The notes beneath the pieces were generated by a model, which was given only the letters and a program-made list of their open reading frames with translations, did not search any database and was not told the origin of the DNA. The position numbers and the translations under genes are program-made. A stretch of 64,000 nucleotides of DNA from Apus apus (lineage: Eukaryota > Chordata > Aves > Apodiformes > Apodidae), in NCBI RefSeq assembly GCF_020740795.1, contig NC_067286.1:17798350-17862349 (forward strand), read 5' to 3'. This document shows positions 1 through 12,700 of the stretch, piece by piece (positions within the stretch are counted from its first letter, which is position 1; each line of letters begins with the position of its first letter).

Positions 1-3000
1 TGTGAGGTATCTCATTATTTTGAAGACTGTATCTGATAAATTCCAGAATTATGGACCATTTCTAAGCACCAGGAAAGATAATGCTCTTTGTTTTGGTGAC
101 AAAAAGGAAAGCAGGAAGTGATGATTCTACTGAAATCATTACGTCAATTATTTAGTGTCTGATGGCCCAATTACACTGGGAAAGCTGTTTAAGTGTTTAA
201 AAGCACAAAGAGAGATTAATAGAAAATCACACAGACTGAACATAAATATCAGGGGATTCTAAAGATGAGACATAGGCTGAGGATAAGGGTTATGATTTTT
301 TGGTTACTATTTCTCAGCCCAAAGTTTCTTACTTACCACAACTGGACCATTGATAGATTGTCTATTTTACTGTCAGCTTCTTTGGAAAACGTCTTGACAG
401 CAGGAGTAACCAGATGGCTATGTGGTGCCTGCCTGCTTGGTTGCCTGAAGGCTACTCAGACAACTAGACAGGAGCCCCTGATGTGTGCAATAAGCTTAGC
501 CTAGAGAAGAGAAGCAGCAGTGTATGTGATCCTTTGTATCCTAGGAAAATTCTCCAAAAGCTAACAATGACAAATAGGCAGTAAAAACTGGAGTTAGTTT
601 ACTTACACTTAGCATAGTAATGCCAGATATGTTAATATTTTGGTTTATTTTGAACTAATTGAATGAAATTACTTTGTGTAATGTGAAGCAATAATGTTTC
701 TCCATTTCGTTCTGACTTGACTTGTCATTGCATCCTTCTTTTCCTTCCTCTTGTAAGTTCATAGTACTGAAATTTCTAGAATTTTCTGAATTATTCAAAG
801 AGTTTTGTGTGAAACACCTGATACTGACTCATAGTCCTGCAGGGAATTATTTTTTCTTGGTCTGGAGTCCTGACTTTAATGAAATTGTGATAGATGCTTC
901 AATTAATTGCGTTTACATCATTAGATGTCCTCATAAAATAATGTTACTTGCTGAATCATAAGTATTTAGGCTGATTCAGTTAAATTCCTTCTAGGATAAC
1001 TGAAAGTAAAATCTTTATCCTGACTTCTCACATAGAATGAGAAGAACATAGCTACTAAGAACATAGCTACAAATATGGGGAACAGAAAAAAAATGTTTTA
1101 GGTAAGTGTTTATAATACCTTTTGCCAGTATTTGTATTTAATGAGTTCTTCTCATTAAAGGTTCATGTAATAAAAGGCATAAAATGTTTTTGTGAATATA
1201 AAGGCTACAGAGAAAAGCTTGAAGGCATAGTAATGGAAGAGGAAAATTAGCTGTCAGATGCTATATTAGTGTTTTGGTTCATTCTCACGCATTACTGGTC
1301 ATCATAGTTCCATAAGGTCACTGCACCTTTGATAGCAAAAATACTGCAATACAGTGCCCAGCTCTGGAAATGAGCAAGTCATGGAATTCTCATGAATATC
1401 GGATAATTTATTCCTGATTGATAGAAAGATTGTGTAAATATATAACAAATGAAAACAAATATCTATTTGACAACAATTATGATTTGGGTTTTTTTTTCAT
1501 ATTTTCTGCTAGAGTAAGGTAAGTTTCTGTATGACACTATCAGTGATCAAGTTTGAGCTGTTGGGAAGCACTGCAGTTTCTGATCTTCACAGAGCAGTGT
1601 GACAAATTAAATTCTCTTTTGGATTTCATCAATAAGAACTTAGAGCTGATTTGCCAGAAATTGTTGCAATACATAGAATTGTGAAATCTTAATAATTATA
1701 TATATTCTTTGTATTATCTGTCTAATTATTTAAGGCTGTTTTGAGGACCTAATATTTTTGCACTTTGATATTAGAAGTGAGAAGAAATACTGGGTATTTA
1801 TGTTGAAACCTTTTGGGGAAATGTCCTGTTTATTCAGAAACTGCTGAGCAGTTCTTAAGCACTTACGGAGTATAAGAACTCCTGCATCCCAGAAGAGAGC
1901 TATGTAGAAGTCACACACAAGATTTAAATACTGGAGTCAAATGGTAATTCTGACATTATTACATTTAATTTTTAAAGTTCAATTATTTTAACTACATTAA
2001 GGTGAAACCTGTGGAAAGGATCTGTAAAGGCAATGAAATTGTTCTTATCTTGTAGGAGATTTTAATACTAAATGTTCACAAACCAGTTGAAACTGTGGGA
2101 TATGATAATGATCAATACATAGATGTAATAAAATACTTGGAGTAAAATATTTTCTTAAGTGTCTGGGATTTAACTAGATAGATTTCGTATCTCTCCTATA
2201 ATAATTTTTTCTTGATTTCATAAATCTACTTTGTTCTTTTATACACAGATGCAGAAAATTTTCAACAGAAATTTTGGAATCTAGGGTATCAATTCTGTTA
2301 TCAGCAGTCACATAGTTTACTCTTCAGCTTCTGGGGGTGGGGGTTGAGGAGGAAAGAAAAAATAAAGAAAAAACCAGCACTTTCATTTTCATTAAAATGT
2401 AATGGCTTTATTTTCAGTACAACCAATTTGAGCCAGTGCTGAAGTTACATTAAAGGATAGTCACTGTCTCTCCTGTGCTTCTTCCCATCACTCAGAAGGG
2501 ACTGTGAGAACATGGTGAGGAGCCAGTTTTTAAGCAAAGGAATTATACCAGAGAAGGACAAAACAATAGGAAACCAGTAAAGTAATGAATTACATAAAAT
2601 AAATATTGGATAGGTGAAACAGGAAAAGCTGAAGAAATTAATACAGAGAGGTAACCCATGCCTATTTTATTTAATGAGGAAATTTGTCTTCTGATTAGAC
2701 TATTTTTTCCCGAAGCAATTACAGTGAAAAATGACTGGATCAAGCAAGTAACGTTCTTCTTATATTGTGTTATTTCAGTGGTGGCAGTGATACAGTGAAT
2801 GTACCCAGTGCCTCTGATTTGGAGAGCTCCACGTGCTGAAAAAGAACTGGAATTGATCTTTTGAGATGTTGGTGGGCATTAACTTGTCAAAATTGCCAAA
2901 GTACCACAGTGCAATAGCCTTTCCAGACTGCTCTTTGTACTTCGAAGTGCTAGGGTGGAAGACAAGAGCTTACTTAGTTCACTTGCAAACTCAGGAAAGA

Positions 3001-3560
3001 AGTTGTACCATGGACAGCCCTTTTTACTGAGGCAAAGTTTGTAATTTTACTTAAAAAGTCACATGAGGGAGAGGTGAATACAATCACTCATGAGAGTGAA
3101 TAAAAAGTAGTGAAAGAGGAGTTAATAATAAAAAAAAAATCTGAGATCTGTAACATTCATGCCTTACCATCTTATATCCACTTATATCCACTTATTCTTT
3201 ACAATTCTTACAGTTCCAAAACTCCTGCACTTAATTCTTCCTTTTTGTATACTTGTCCAATATAATTCCTCATCTTACCAGATAGAGCTCTAATTTGTGC
3301 ATTATTTGTCTTTTTGCATATGGCTTTGGGGCATAATACCAAATTTGTCCACTAAATGAAGTTAAATGTGTTTGAGCTGTTACAAATAGAAGCCATTGCA
3401 AGTACCTTGTAAGAGTGATAATGAATGGGAGGAGACTTGTTTTTTATTTTTTCTTTCTAAATGGTATTTAGCTGTGTTGAACTTGATGAAGAGGAGATCC
3501 TGTTTGGCAGGTACTCTGCTGTTACAATTTCTGAGCCATGGGAATGAGGGAGGGCATTGC
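1..3560. other. Intergenic DNA upstream of MUC6
   Basis: I see no exon, RNA gene or clear transposon in this AT-rich stretch. All open frames are short (under 100 codons), lack splice context and resemble no protein I know. By synteny with other vertebrates, where MUC6 and MUC2 are divergently transcribed, it should be part of the shared upstream region of the two mucins; that is inference, since MUC2 itself is not in the window. Confidence 0.6.
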
Positions 3561-3565
3561 AATTC

Positions 3566-3573
3566 TATATATG
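3566..3573 (+). promoter_or_regulatory. MUC6: Candidate TATA box of MUC6
   Basis: The TATATATG element lies about 110 bp upstream of the proposed start codon at 3680. A GCAAT sequence at 3558-3562 sits immediately before it. A start site 25-30 bp downstream would give a 5' UTR of roughly 80 bases. The position fits a core promoter, but no transcript evidence is available here and chance TATA matches are common in AT-rich DNA. Confidence 0.4.
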
Positions 3574-3679
3574 AGGCACCCAAGCTTGAAAAGGTAAGCC
3601 TAGAAAGTGGCAGCAGCAGCACTGCACATTTGGAAAGGAGGAAAGTACTGAACAAAACTCCCCCACTACGGCATGTATC

Positions 3680-3731
3680 ATGTTTCCGATACTAATACTG
3701 CTCATCTTCTGCAGTTTTCTGCAATCTACTG
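3680..3731 (+). CDS. MUC6: MUC6 exon 1: signal peptide
   Basis: Translation starts at ATG 3680 and gives [17 protein letters not shown], a classic hydrophobic signal peptide. The exon ends in phase 1 at a GTAAGT donor (3732). The earlier ATG at 3673 is in another frame and soon stops. This exon is not conserved enough to recognise by similarity; the call rests on the hydrophobic core, the consensus donor, and the phase match to exon 2. Confidence 0.75.
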
Positions 3732-6700
3732 GTAAGTCTGAGATATCTGTCTTCCTTCTGCTATATGATTTGGAATGAAATATGCATCACTGAAACAAAG
3801 TGGGTGACTGTTGTAATATTACAATAAGGTTCAGATCTTGCTCTCCTTTCCCACAACCATCAGAGTTAAGTTTACACATTTTCTTCTACCTCTCTTAAAA
3901 CACACCTGCATATTTAATCAATCCATGACTGATAGAGAACTACTTGTTCTAAATGTCTTTTTGAAATGTGGTTACTGATTTGTTGGATCATTCCCTAAAT
4001 GTGTTTCCCTAGATACAGGGAAATTGTTTTGTGTTCACAAGCTGCTAAGTGCCTTCATTTTTCTCATGTTCATGATGCAGTGCTCTAATGATGTCATTGT
4101 GGAACCTTGTATCTGTGTAGAATAATGATCAAAACTTTCTTCTTTGTTACGCAAACTGCAAAAAGTATTAAGTATGAGCTATGTGATGGTATTACTTTGT
4201 TGAAGAATGATGTGATAGAAAGAATCCTGTGCTGGAGAAGAGGTGAATTATTCCAGTCTAAATATTTTATATGTCCCTTTAAAGTATTCTTCCATATATT
4301 ATTCAATACAATTCTTTAGTCTTTTAAAGGGCTCTGTCATACTTTCTTGATCCAACCTATCTGACCACTGGATGACTCTATAATTTTTTTTAAAACTTGA
4401 CAAGTTCATTGACTCTGTATCTACTCTGCCTTCTTATTCATTCCTCTTCCTGTAGTGTTTTGCTTTGAGAGTGAACCTTTTTTGCCATTCTTTAGCATTG
4501 TTTAAGGTAATGGTTTCTTTTTATCTCTTCTGTATAGTCCCTGTAATTATCTCTGATTTCAAGAACAGGTTACAAACTGCTAAAAAGTGTACTTCACTTG
4601 CTGTAGTTCGAACAAAGCTAGTTTTTCTCTTCTGTATTAGGCTTACTACATTTAATGAACCTTATAGTTCAAATTGTGCAAGGACATGTATTACTCTTAA
4701 ATAATGTGCTTAAACTGTAGCATTAAAACAAAATTAAAACAAGCAACTCAACCCTTTTGTAGACTCTCAGAGCCAATTTCTAATCTCAACTACTTTTTAA
4801 AATCAGGTGGATCCTAACCCCAAATGCAGATGCCTGCAAGTTTTTAATCTTAATTACTTCATATATTAGATTAGTAGGTCTGTTACTATAAATACTAATA
4901 TTGGAAAATGGAAAATTACTGTTGATCCCTACTCAGCCACAAGCTTTATGTTTAAATTTGTCAAATACAAATAGGGCTTCATCTATAAAGGACTGTGTTG
5001 TCTAGGATGGAACTTCAGTTGAATTTAAACATAAAAGCCTAAAAGCAAGGCCTAGAAAACCCTAAAAGTTTAAAACTAGACTTAAATTGTTAGTTCTAGA
5101 TTTTACTTAATAAAAGCTTCTGATTCGTTTAGTAAATTGAGGATTTACTACTTTACTGTTTCAATAGACAAAACTGTGCATGGATCCCTAACAGAAGTAT
5201 ACTTACATTTGTGATATTTATTCTTATTAAGTACGTAACCAGGAAATTACCTTGATTTATGCTGTTCAGCCATCTTGTTTTGCAAGAGACAAAGGGAGTT
5301 AATAATTTCATACTGAAAAGAAATCTTCATGAATATGTGTAACTGATTACTACTATTGCAACTATGACTCAAACACTACCCTTGCTGTTAAATTTAATTG
5401 TAGGCTAATATAATTTTTTTAAAGCTCTTGACTTTTTCAGATTTTTTGACATTTTATATTCTGAAGTCTTTACAGAACATAAATTTAAATTCTTTCTGTT
5501 TGGAAGTACAAAAAAGAATTCATTTCCATGTTTTACTTCAAATAGATTTTTTTTTTTTTTAATTCATTTAGCTGATGTGGAATACTTTGATTGAAGTCAC
5601 TGTCACATAAAATTGCATTTCCTTATAAGGATGTCTCATAGTAACTGTAGGATAGGGACAAAATTACTTATTTATTCACAGTATGTCACCTTCTCTGTCT
5701 GAATTGTATTGCTATAATGAACTAGACAGACTGACCACACAGAAACTACACTTTGACAAATACAATTCTCAAGAAAGTCAGGCCACCTAGAGTAGAGTAG
5801 GAATTGAAAGGAAAATACCTTTACCTTAGAAAAGTGAAAGTTTGTTTAAAGTGCTATTGAGCTAATTCAAAATTAAGTGTTTCATGTTAATTCAAAATAA
5901 TCTCATTGCTCAAAGGAAAACAGAGTATTTGCAATAACAGGAAAATGACAGTAGGGAAGATTTCAGTAGTTTAGAAATCTCATTATCACTAATACAGCCT
6001 TTTCAGTAATAAAATCCTTCATGGTTGCTAGATACGGCTGCTGCATGGGTCTGTAGCACTTACTGCATCTGTAAAATCTGCAATTTAATGTGGTTGTGAA
6101 TGGTTATTAACATTGCCAGGATGATTTTACTAATCTCTTCAGAGTTAAGTAGGAGAGGAAGAATGTAAATGCTGAGAATAATTACCAGGCTGTAATTAGT
6201 TTAATAGTTTAATCTGACAGGAAACAGACTGATTGGCAGACAGTCAGCAAATGCCTCTGCATTTGTTTTACTAGCCATTCCTTGAGTCAAAAGTTAAAGT
6301 GGATTTCATGCCCTTAGTTGTTTTCAATATAACTCTTGCACATCTCCATGTAATCCAGGACAATTATTATAATAATTTTTTTAATCTATATACCATACCT
6401 GGAGTATTTGTAACGTTTTGTAACTGCTTAGCATGCTTAGTCTTGTGAATCATGAGTTTGAAATCCTTATAAATAAGCTTTGTGAATCAAACTGTCCTGA
6501 TCTAAAATATTTGTTCATGAAGTATCAGACTTCTAGTTTTACATCAAGCTCTCCAGATCGATCTCACTTGAAATAACATTAGGCCTATTTTCAATTCCTG
6601 CAAATCGAATATCCTCTGAAGGCAGCTGTTACACACTCTTAAATCCAATTAATATAGTGTTTGTAGTCTGGGATTAAACTATAGGGATTGTAAAACTGTT

Positions 6701-9700
6701 AAATCAACAATAACTGAACAAACAGAGATACCAAAATCAAGGGGTTCAGTAAAGGCAGCAGCAACTCTAAATGTAAAGAGCTATGTTATGTTAGCTTGAT
6801 AGTCGCACAAACTCATTCTATTATTATTATTATGCTGGTAACTGATTCTAACTTAGTACATTTATTTTGCATTTTACTCTTAAATTTCATTTTTGTCTGT
6901 AGGGCATTGTGCCATTGAAATGGACACAATATCTAGGAAGAAGGATAGAGACAATACATGGCATGTACACTGCAGATAGTCACCTAAGGTTTCATTTATA
7001 GCAGAAGAGAGAAATAAAATTATTGTGTGTAATTCATTTATTCTATACTAGACATATATTTTGCAAATAAAATTGTACTCAGAAAATTTGTATTTACTTT
7101 CATAGCCTGTGAAAATAGTCTAGACTACTGGCTGAGATGAATGTCATTTAAAGCTATTAGAACACAGGGTGGGAGCACTTCTGTCACTGAACTTACAACC
7201 TTGTTTTATTTCCCTTCTTTCTAGATATTCTTTGCATACAATTCCACCAGTGCAGTATTTTAGTTATTAAAAGCTTATATGAGTTTATCCTTATAACATC
7301 TTTTTCAATTAGTAGAGAACTGAGACATAGACAGATGGGGAAGCTGGAGATGTCTGGATCTCAGATCCAAAGCGAAGGCACATGCTGAAATCCTTACTCT
7401 CCAAATTGCTGTCTTGTGCCTTAATCTAGCCTACATACAAGGCAGAACCTCACCTGTTTACCTACAATCCTTGAGATACCACATCATAAATACTACTTCA
7501 CATTCAGTAGCATAGTGTAGAATTGCCAGGAGAGTCTATTTCAGTAAAAGCCCTGAAGACTTTTACTCTCTTCAGTAGAAGGCAACAGAGGCCTGTAGAG
7601 CTGTAGTGTATATATAGATATGTTAGGAGGCTTGGTCTGGTTTATGTGACTAAAGAAACCTTCTGCCACAATATTTCTCTTGCAAAAGATCCTAAACGTA
7701 TAATGGAGAACCATATGGTTTCTAGATGATATTTGCACCAGCTATTTAAGAAATGTTGGACCTGACAAACTAAAAATTAGTAGCACATTTCTGAAGCACC
7801 CCAGATTCTTTTCCTTACAGCTTGATTTGGTTGTTACCATCTAGCTATTGACTTAACATTGACTCCATGCATGCACCACCTCTGATTCTGCACAATGCTC
7901 ACCACTTGTAGCTTGGCTGTGATGACCTTTTTCAACATCTATTTTCTCATTTTGAGCAGGAAGCAAGTGTCTAGGTGAAAGAACGTTTGGGTATGTATGA
8001 GAACATGGTGTTGTGCACATGCAGTAGCTCTGGGTTTGTGACGGAAGAGGAGCCATACTATACTACACATTTGCTAAGCACTCCTTGGCTTCTCATAACC
8101 AGAACAGGCTCTGTGAAGAGGTGTGTGGAAGGGAGCTGGTAACATCTTGCAGCATTCTGCCTTAATGTAAAGCAGTAAAAGCAACAACTAGGCCTGCGTG
8201 TTTCCAATTCTTCAGCTACAGATCGCATGATTCTTGTGACAAACATGAGACATTACTTTTCCTATCTCTTCCCAGTTTTGGCCATTTCCTTCACTACTTC
8301 TACCCAGATGGAGGAAAAAACATGAGGAAATATTTATCACACCTTTCTTTTTTCACAAGGAACATAGAATTTGAGGATGAAGTACAGGAAATCCCATATT
8401 GTATAGGATTTCTGGCAGCTTTTGGGAACATTTTACTAGTCACAGAAGAATTGTTTATTACAGACTGAATTATGTGATTTTTCCACTATAATTTCCATTC
8501 CATTTTCTCTGGCACAACACAATTTATATGTGCTGACCCTGCTTTCACTTGTACCATGTTTTAAAATAAATAAATAAATAGATATACAAATATTTAAGTT
8601 TTGTTTGCTCAAAGGATAACTTTTTCTCGTCTTTTTCTCTTCACAGCTTTTGAAGGAAATTATTGGCCCCTCTTTTTTCTCCAAAAACAGAAAGAATCTC
8701 TACAGAGAAGTAAGTGCCCGACCTGATATTTAATGTTCACATTGCAATTAGAAGTAACAACTCAATTCAGCCTCAATTCTATGTTGCAGAAAATACTGAA
8801 CTAATCACATAATAAAAATAACTCCCTGCCTCAAAGAGCATGTGTTTTAAAGCATTGGTTTTAGAAACTGCAAATGAAGAGTTTGCCTAAAAAAACCCAA
8901 ACAGTAAAAAAATGTTGTCTCACTCTTTTAAGTTTTACACTAAATGGAAGGTGCTTTAATGCTCCATGATGAGGTTTTGATGTCTAAAGATAGAGACTGT
9001 GAGCAGATCAGTAACCTTCCACATTACAAATTTGCTATTGAGGTAATTTGTGTGATATGTTTGATTTTCATTCCTGCTGATAACTGTCTAATATTATCTA
9101 GGAATTTAGGAAATGGATCCGTTGATGCTGCAAAATCCAGGATAAGACTATGAGATTATTTTAAAGATTGCAGGTTAAAACAAATTTATGTGCAAGTGAG
9201 AGGTCAGAATATGGAATATTCCTTATCTTTATATCCAGCAGCCAGTGGAGAATCAGGTTATGGACAGATCTCCACTTCAACATTCAGCTGTGCCAGCTGA
9301 AGCTATGCTTGTCACAGTTATGGCAGTTTCCCAAAAGTTTTCCCTTATCTCCTAAGAATGGCTTGTATGCATATACCCAAATCTGTAAGCAAAATTAACT
9401 CCAGCCACCTACTTACTGCAAATTTGCACTAGTCCTTCTGAGTCTAAGAAATACAAAAGGTACTTGCGCAAAAATCTACGCCATGCCAAAGCACAAAATA
9501 ATGAACATATTATAGCTTTAAAGTAATAAGAATATTCGTTATCAAAGGTACTGTTCAAAAGGCAGGTGTCATTAAAACGTTAACTCAAAATGGCTACTTC
9601 TGACCTCAGTGACTATGGCATTTTCTGTTACAAAGAAATTTCACTTTGATTCAAAAGGCGGCTGAACAAGTACTTGGAAGCCAGAGCACAAGTCAGGTAA

Positions 9701-12700
9701 GCAGACAAATACCAGAAGCCTCACAAAACCCCCTGAACTAAAAATAATTGGAGACTAAGAGAGTGTTTGGAGAAGTGTATGTGCTTGACCTGATGGTACT
9801 TTTCCCTTGGAGAGTTTCTGGTTACTACTGAAAATAAAATACTGATACATCAATTGTTGGTCAGAACCAATACAACCTTTCACATGTTACTTTCTGAAGA
9901 ACTGTGAGGCACTGACTTTTCAATTTAAATTTCATTCATTCATTACACATCTAATTTTCCACACACGTGACAAGAGTGAATAAATGTCACCATGCTAACA
10001 TGGTATACTGCATTTTACAGGACATGCTGTTTTTCTGCTAAGACAGGATACAGAAGGCTACAACCCTCCTGAAAACAGAGTTTTCACTAGGTCCTTTCTA
10101 AAATGGATACACACAAATGAAAATAAAATCCATAGCTATCATTTAATAAGAATGGAACTCAAAAGACAAATATATAATCTAGTTTTAAACTCTCTCAGTT
10201 ACTAGCATTCCCATTTGTAACTTTTCTCTGATACAACTTAAATAAAACAAATACCCAGAAGGCACTCCTACATTCATAGAAGGAGACACCTATTGCACTC
10301 TCACCATTGTGCAACCCCAGGTAATCATTCCTTCCACACTCTGAAAAAGTTGGGGTTTGTTGGCCAGTATCATTTAATCATAATATATTAAACTAGCTGG
10401 AGTTAGGCATGAAGAATCAATTATAACAATTAGATGATTCCTATTTTCCAGTCAAACGTTCTGGACAGCAGAGAAGTATGGAAGAGGAGTACTTTTTGCC
10501 AACAGGTAACAGCTTATTGGGAAACAGTGTTTTCTACTTGACCTGAGAAAACCAGTAGCATTCTATAGTAATTTGATCACTCTTTAAGAGTAAATATATG
10601 TTTTGGCTTTTAAGCTGTGAATATAAATTGCAGATAAACTTTGTTAAATTTGGCTGATACTTTGTGCTTCTAAGATATATTCTGAGACATGTCAGCTTCA
10701 TATAACTCCATATGCAAAAATAATTTAAAAATGAAAAGTAACAATCTGGGCCTACAAATATATAGTCTAGGACATGATTTTACTTACTTCTGTAGGTCTG
10801 TCAACTTCAGAGGGACTGTTCAAATGCTTTAAGTAGGTTTAGAAATATCTGATATCAAGTGCTGGAGTTGTATATCTTTTTTATGCTTAATTTCAACCTT
10901 CTAAAATCAATCTATTAATATAAAAATGATTATTTTAAAAAATGAAATCTGATTAAAACATTGCTTATATTTAGAAAGCTATCTGGGTCACACTGTGTGT
11001 CACACAAACATAGAGCAAATACGAGTTGGGCTTTGAAGACAGTCTGAATATCTAATGATGTGACTGCAGAGAGTCCTGATACAGTAATGCCATAGACAGC
11101 TTCATAGCTGTTGTGCCTGAGATGTTAAACATCTCTCCAATAGCAAGCTGCTGCCCTTACAAAGAGATCAGGCAGACTTAAACAGGAAGGTAAACCCTTA
11201 TATTAACAATGAATTAAGTGGAAGTGCATTTCCCAGGGTAGGAAGCTATGGAGCTCTCCACTGCTTACAGTAAATAAGAATATTGCTCTTACTCCAACTA
11301 TTGTTTCACTTCCTGAATTGTGCTAAAATTCTGAGATTATGGAAAAAAAAAAAAAATGCTAGGATGTTATTTACATAATTAATATGACTAGAAAGTTACT
11401 AGGTTTTCCTGCTATGTATAATTGAAATGGCTATCAGAAGGAGAAATTACGCTGTTAGGAGTCCTAAATCCATTTTTCTCTTTCACTTTCATAGTTTTGA
11501 GCAAGGATTCCTGTTCTACCTGGGGTGGAGGGCATTTTTCAACCTTTGATAAATACCAGTATGACTTCATTGGGACCTGCAACTATATCTTTGCAACTGT
11601 ATGTGATGAAACGAGCCCAGATTTCAACATTCAGTTCCGCCGTGGGCTGGACAAAAAAATTGCAAGGATCATTATTGAGCTGGGGCCTTCTGTTGTCATT
11701 GTTGAGAAAGGCAGCATTTCTGTCAGGAGTGTTGGGTAAGATTTTGTGACGAATGAGAAAAAGTGTTTAAAGAAGGAAAGGAGTTATATAGCAGTTGCAC
11801 TGAGGAAGACTACTTGTGTATCAAAAATTAATTAGCAAATTATGGAAGTTCGAACACCTAACTGGACTCTACTCCCATTTCCTCCTATCAAGCATTACAC
11901 CCTCTAGATACTTATTTTCTTTGCAGTTATTTGGATTATGGTTAGAGTACATTTCTGTAGGCAAAGCAATGAACTAACCTACTCAGATCAAAACAGTTCT
12001 TAAGTTGAAACTACAGTCTCCTGGGTATTATCAGTCTGCTTATGCTTATCTCTACTGCAAGCACAGATGAAACAGCTTATACTCTTTACTATATATTAGT
12101 TAAAATTCCAGTGGTTTTTTGGAGTTCATTTGATTTGAGACTTAGATAACTCTGAACCCTCTGTGCTAAAGATAATATATACATAGGATATAAGAGAAAC
12201 TTTGAACTATACAACCAACAGAGAAATATTGGAGGGGCTTACAAAGAAGTCCTTGTGTATGAGACCACTGACTGTTCACATTATTCCAAGGATTACTGTG
12301 CCCAGAAAACAGCTTTTTTACTGAGGAATTGCACTTATGGGAAACTTTGGTTCTGCATCATTCATTCTTTTAGACAAATCGCTCTCATGGCAATGAAACT
12401 TCTCCAGTTTTCAGCATTTTTAGCAGAAAAATGGTATTGAATTTTTGTCTGTGAGTACAAGTGGATACAGGAAATAATTGTGAATTTTCTGCATCATAGA
12501 AATACTTGCCTGGCTACAATAACCATCATGACAAAAAGACAATATGCAGCTATACCTGAATTTAGAAAACTGTATTTCGAAAAACTTGCCATGCTAGTCT
12601 GTGCTTCAGGAGACCTACATAAATCTATGGGCCTAACCCAAAGATCTGTATTTTAAATTTCTGTCCTACATTGACAAGAACCAAATACCATGACTGGTCT

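Noticed and set aside
3396-3695. 99-codon open frame overlapping the MUC6 start region
   Set aside because: It is in a different frame from the signal peptide, covers the predicted promoter and 5' UTR, and has no recognisable protein features.
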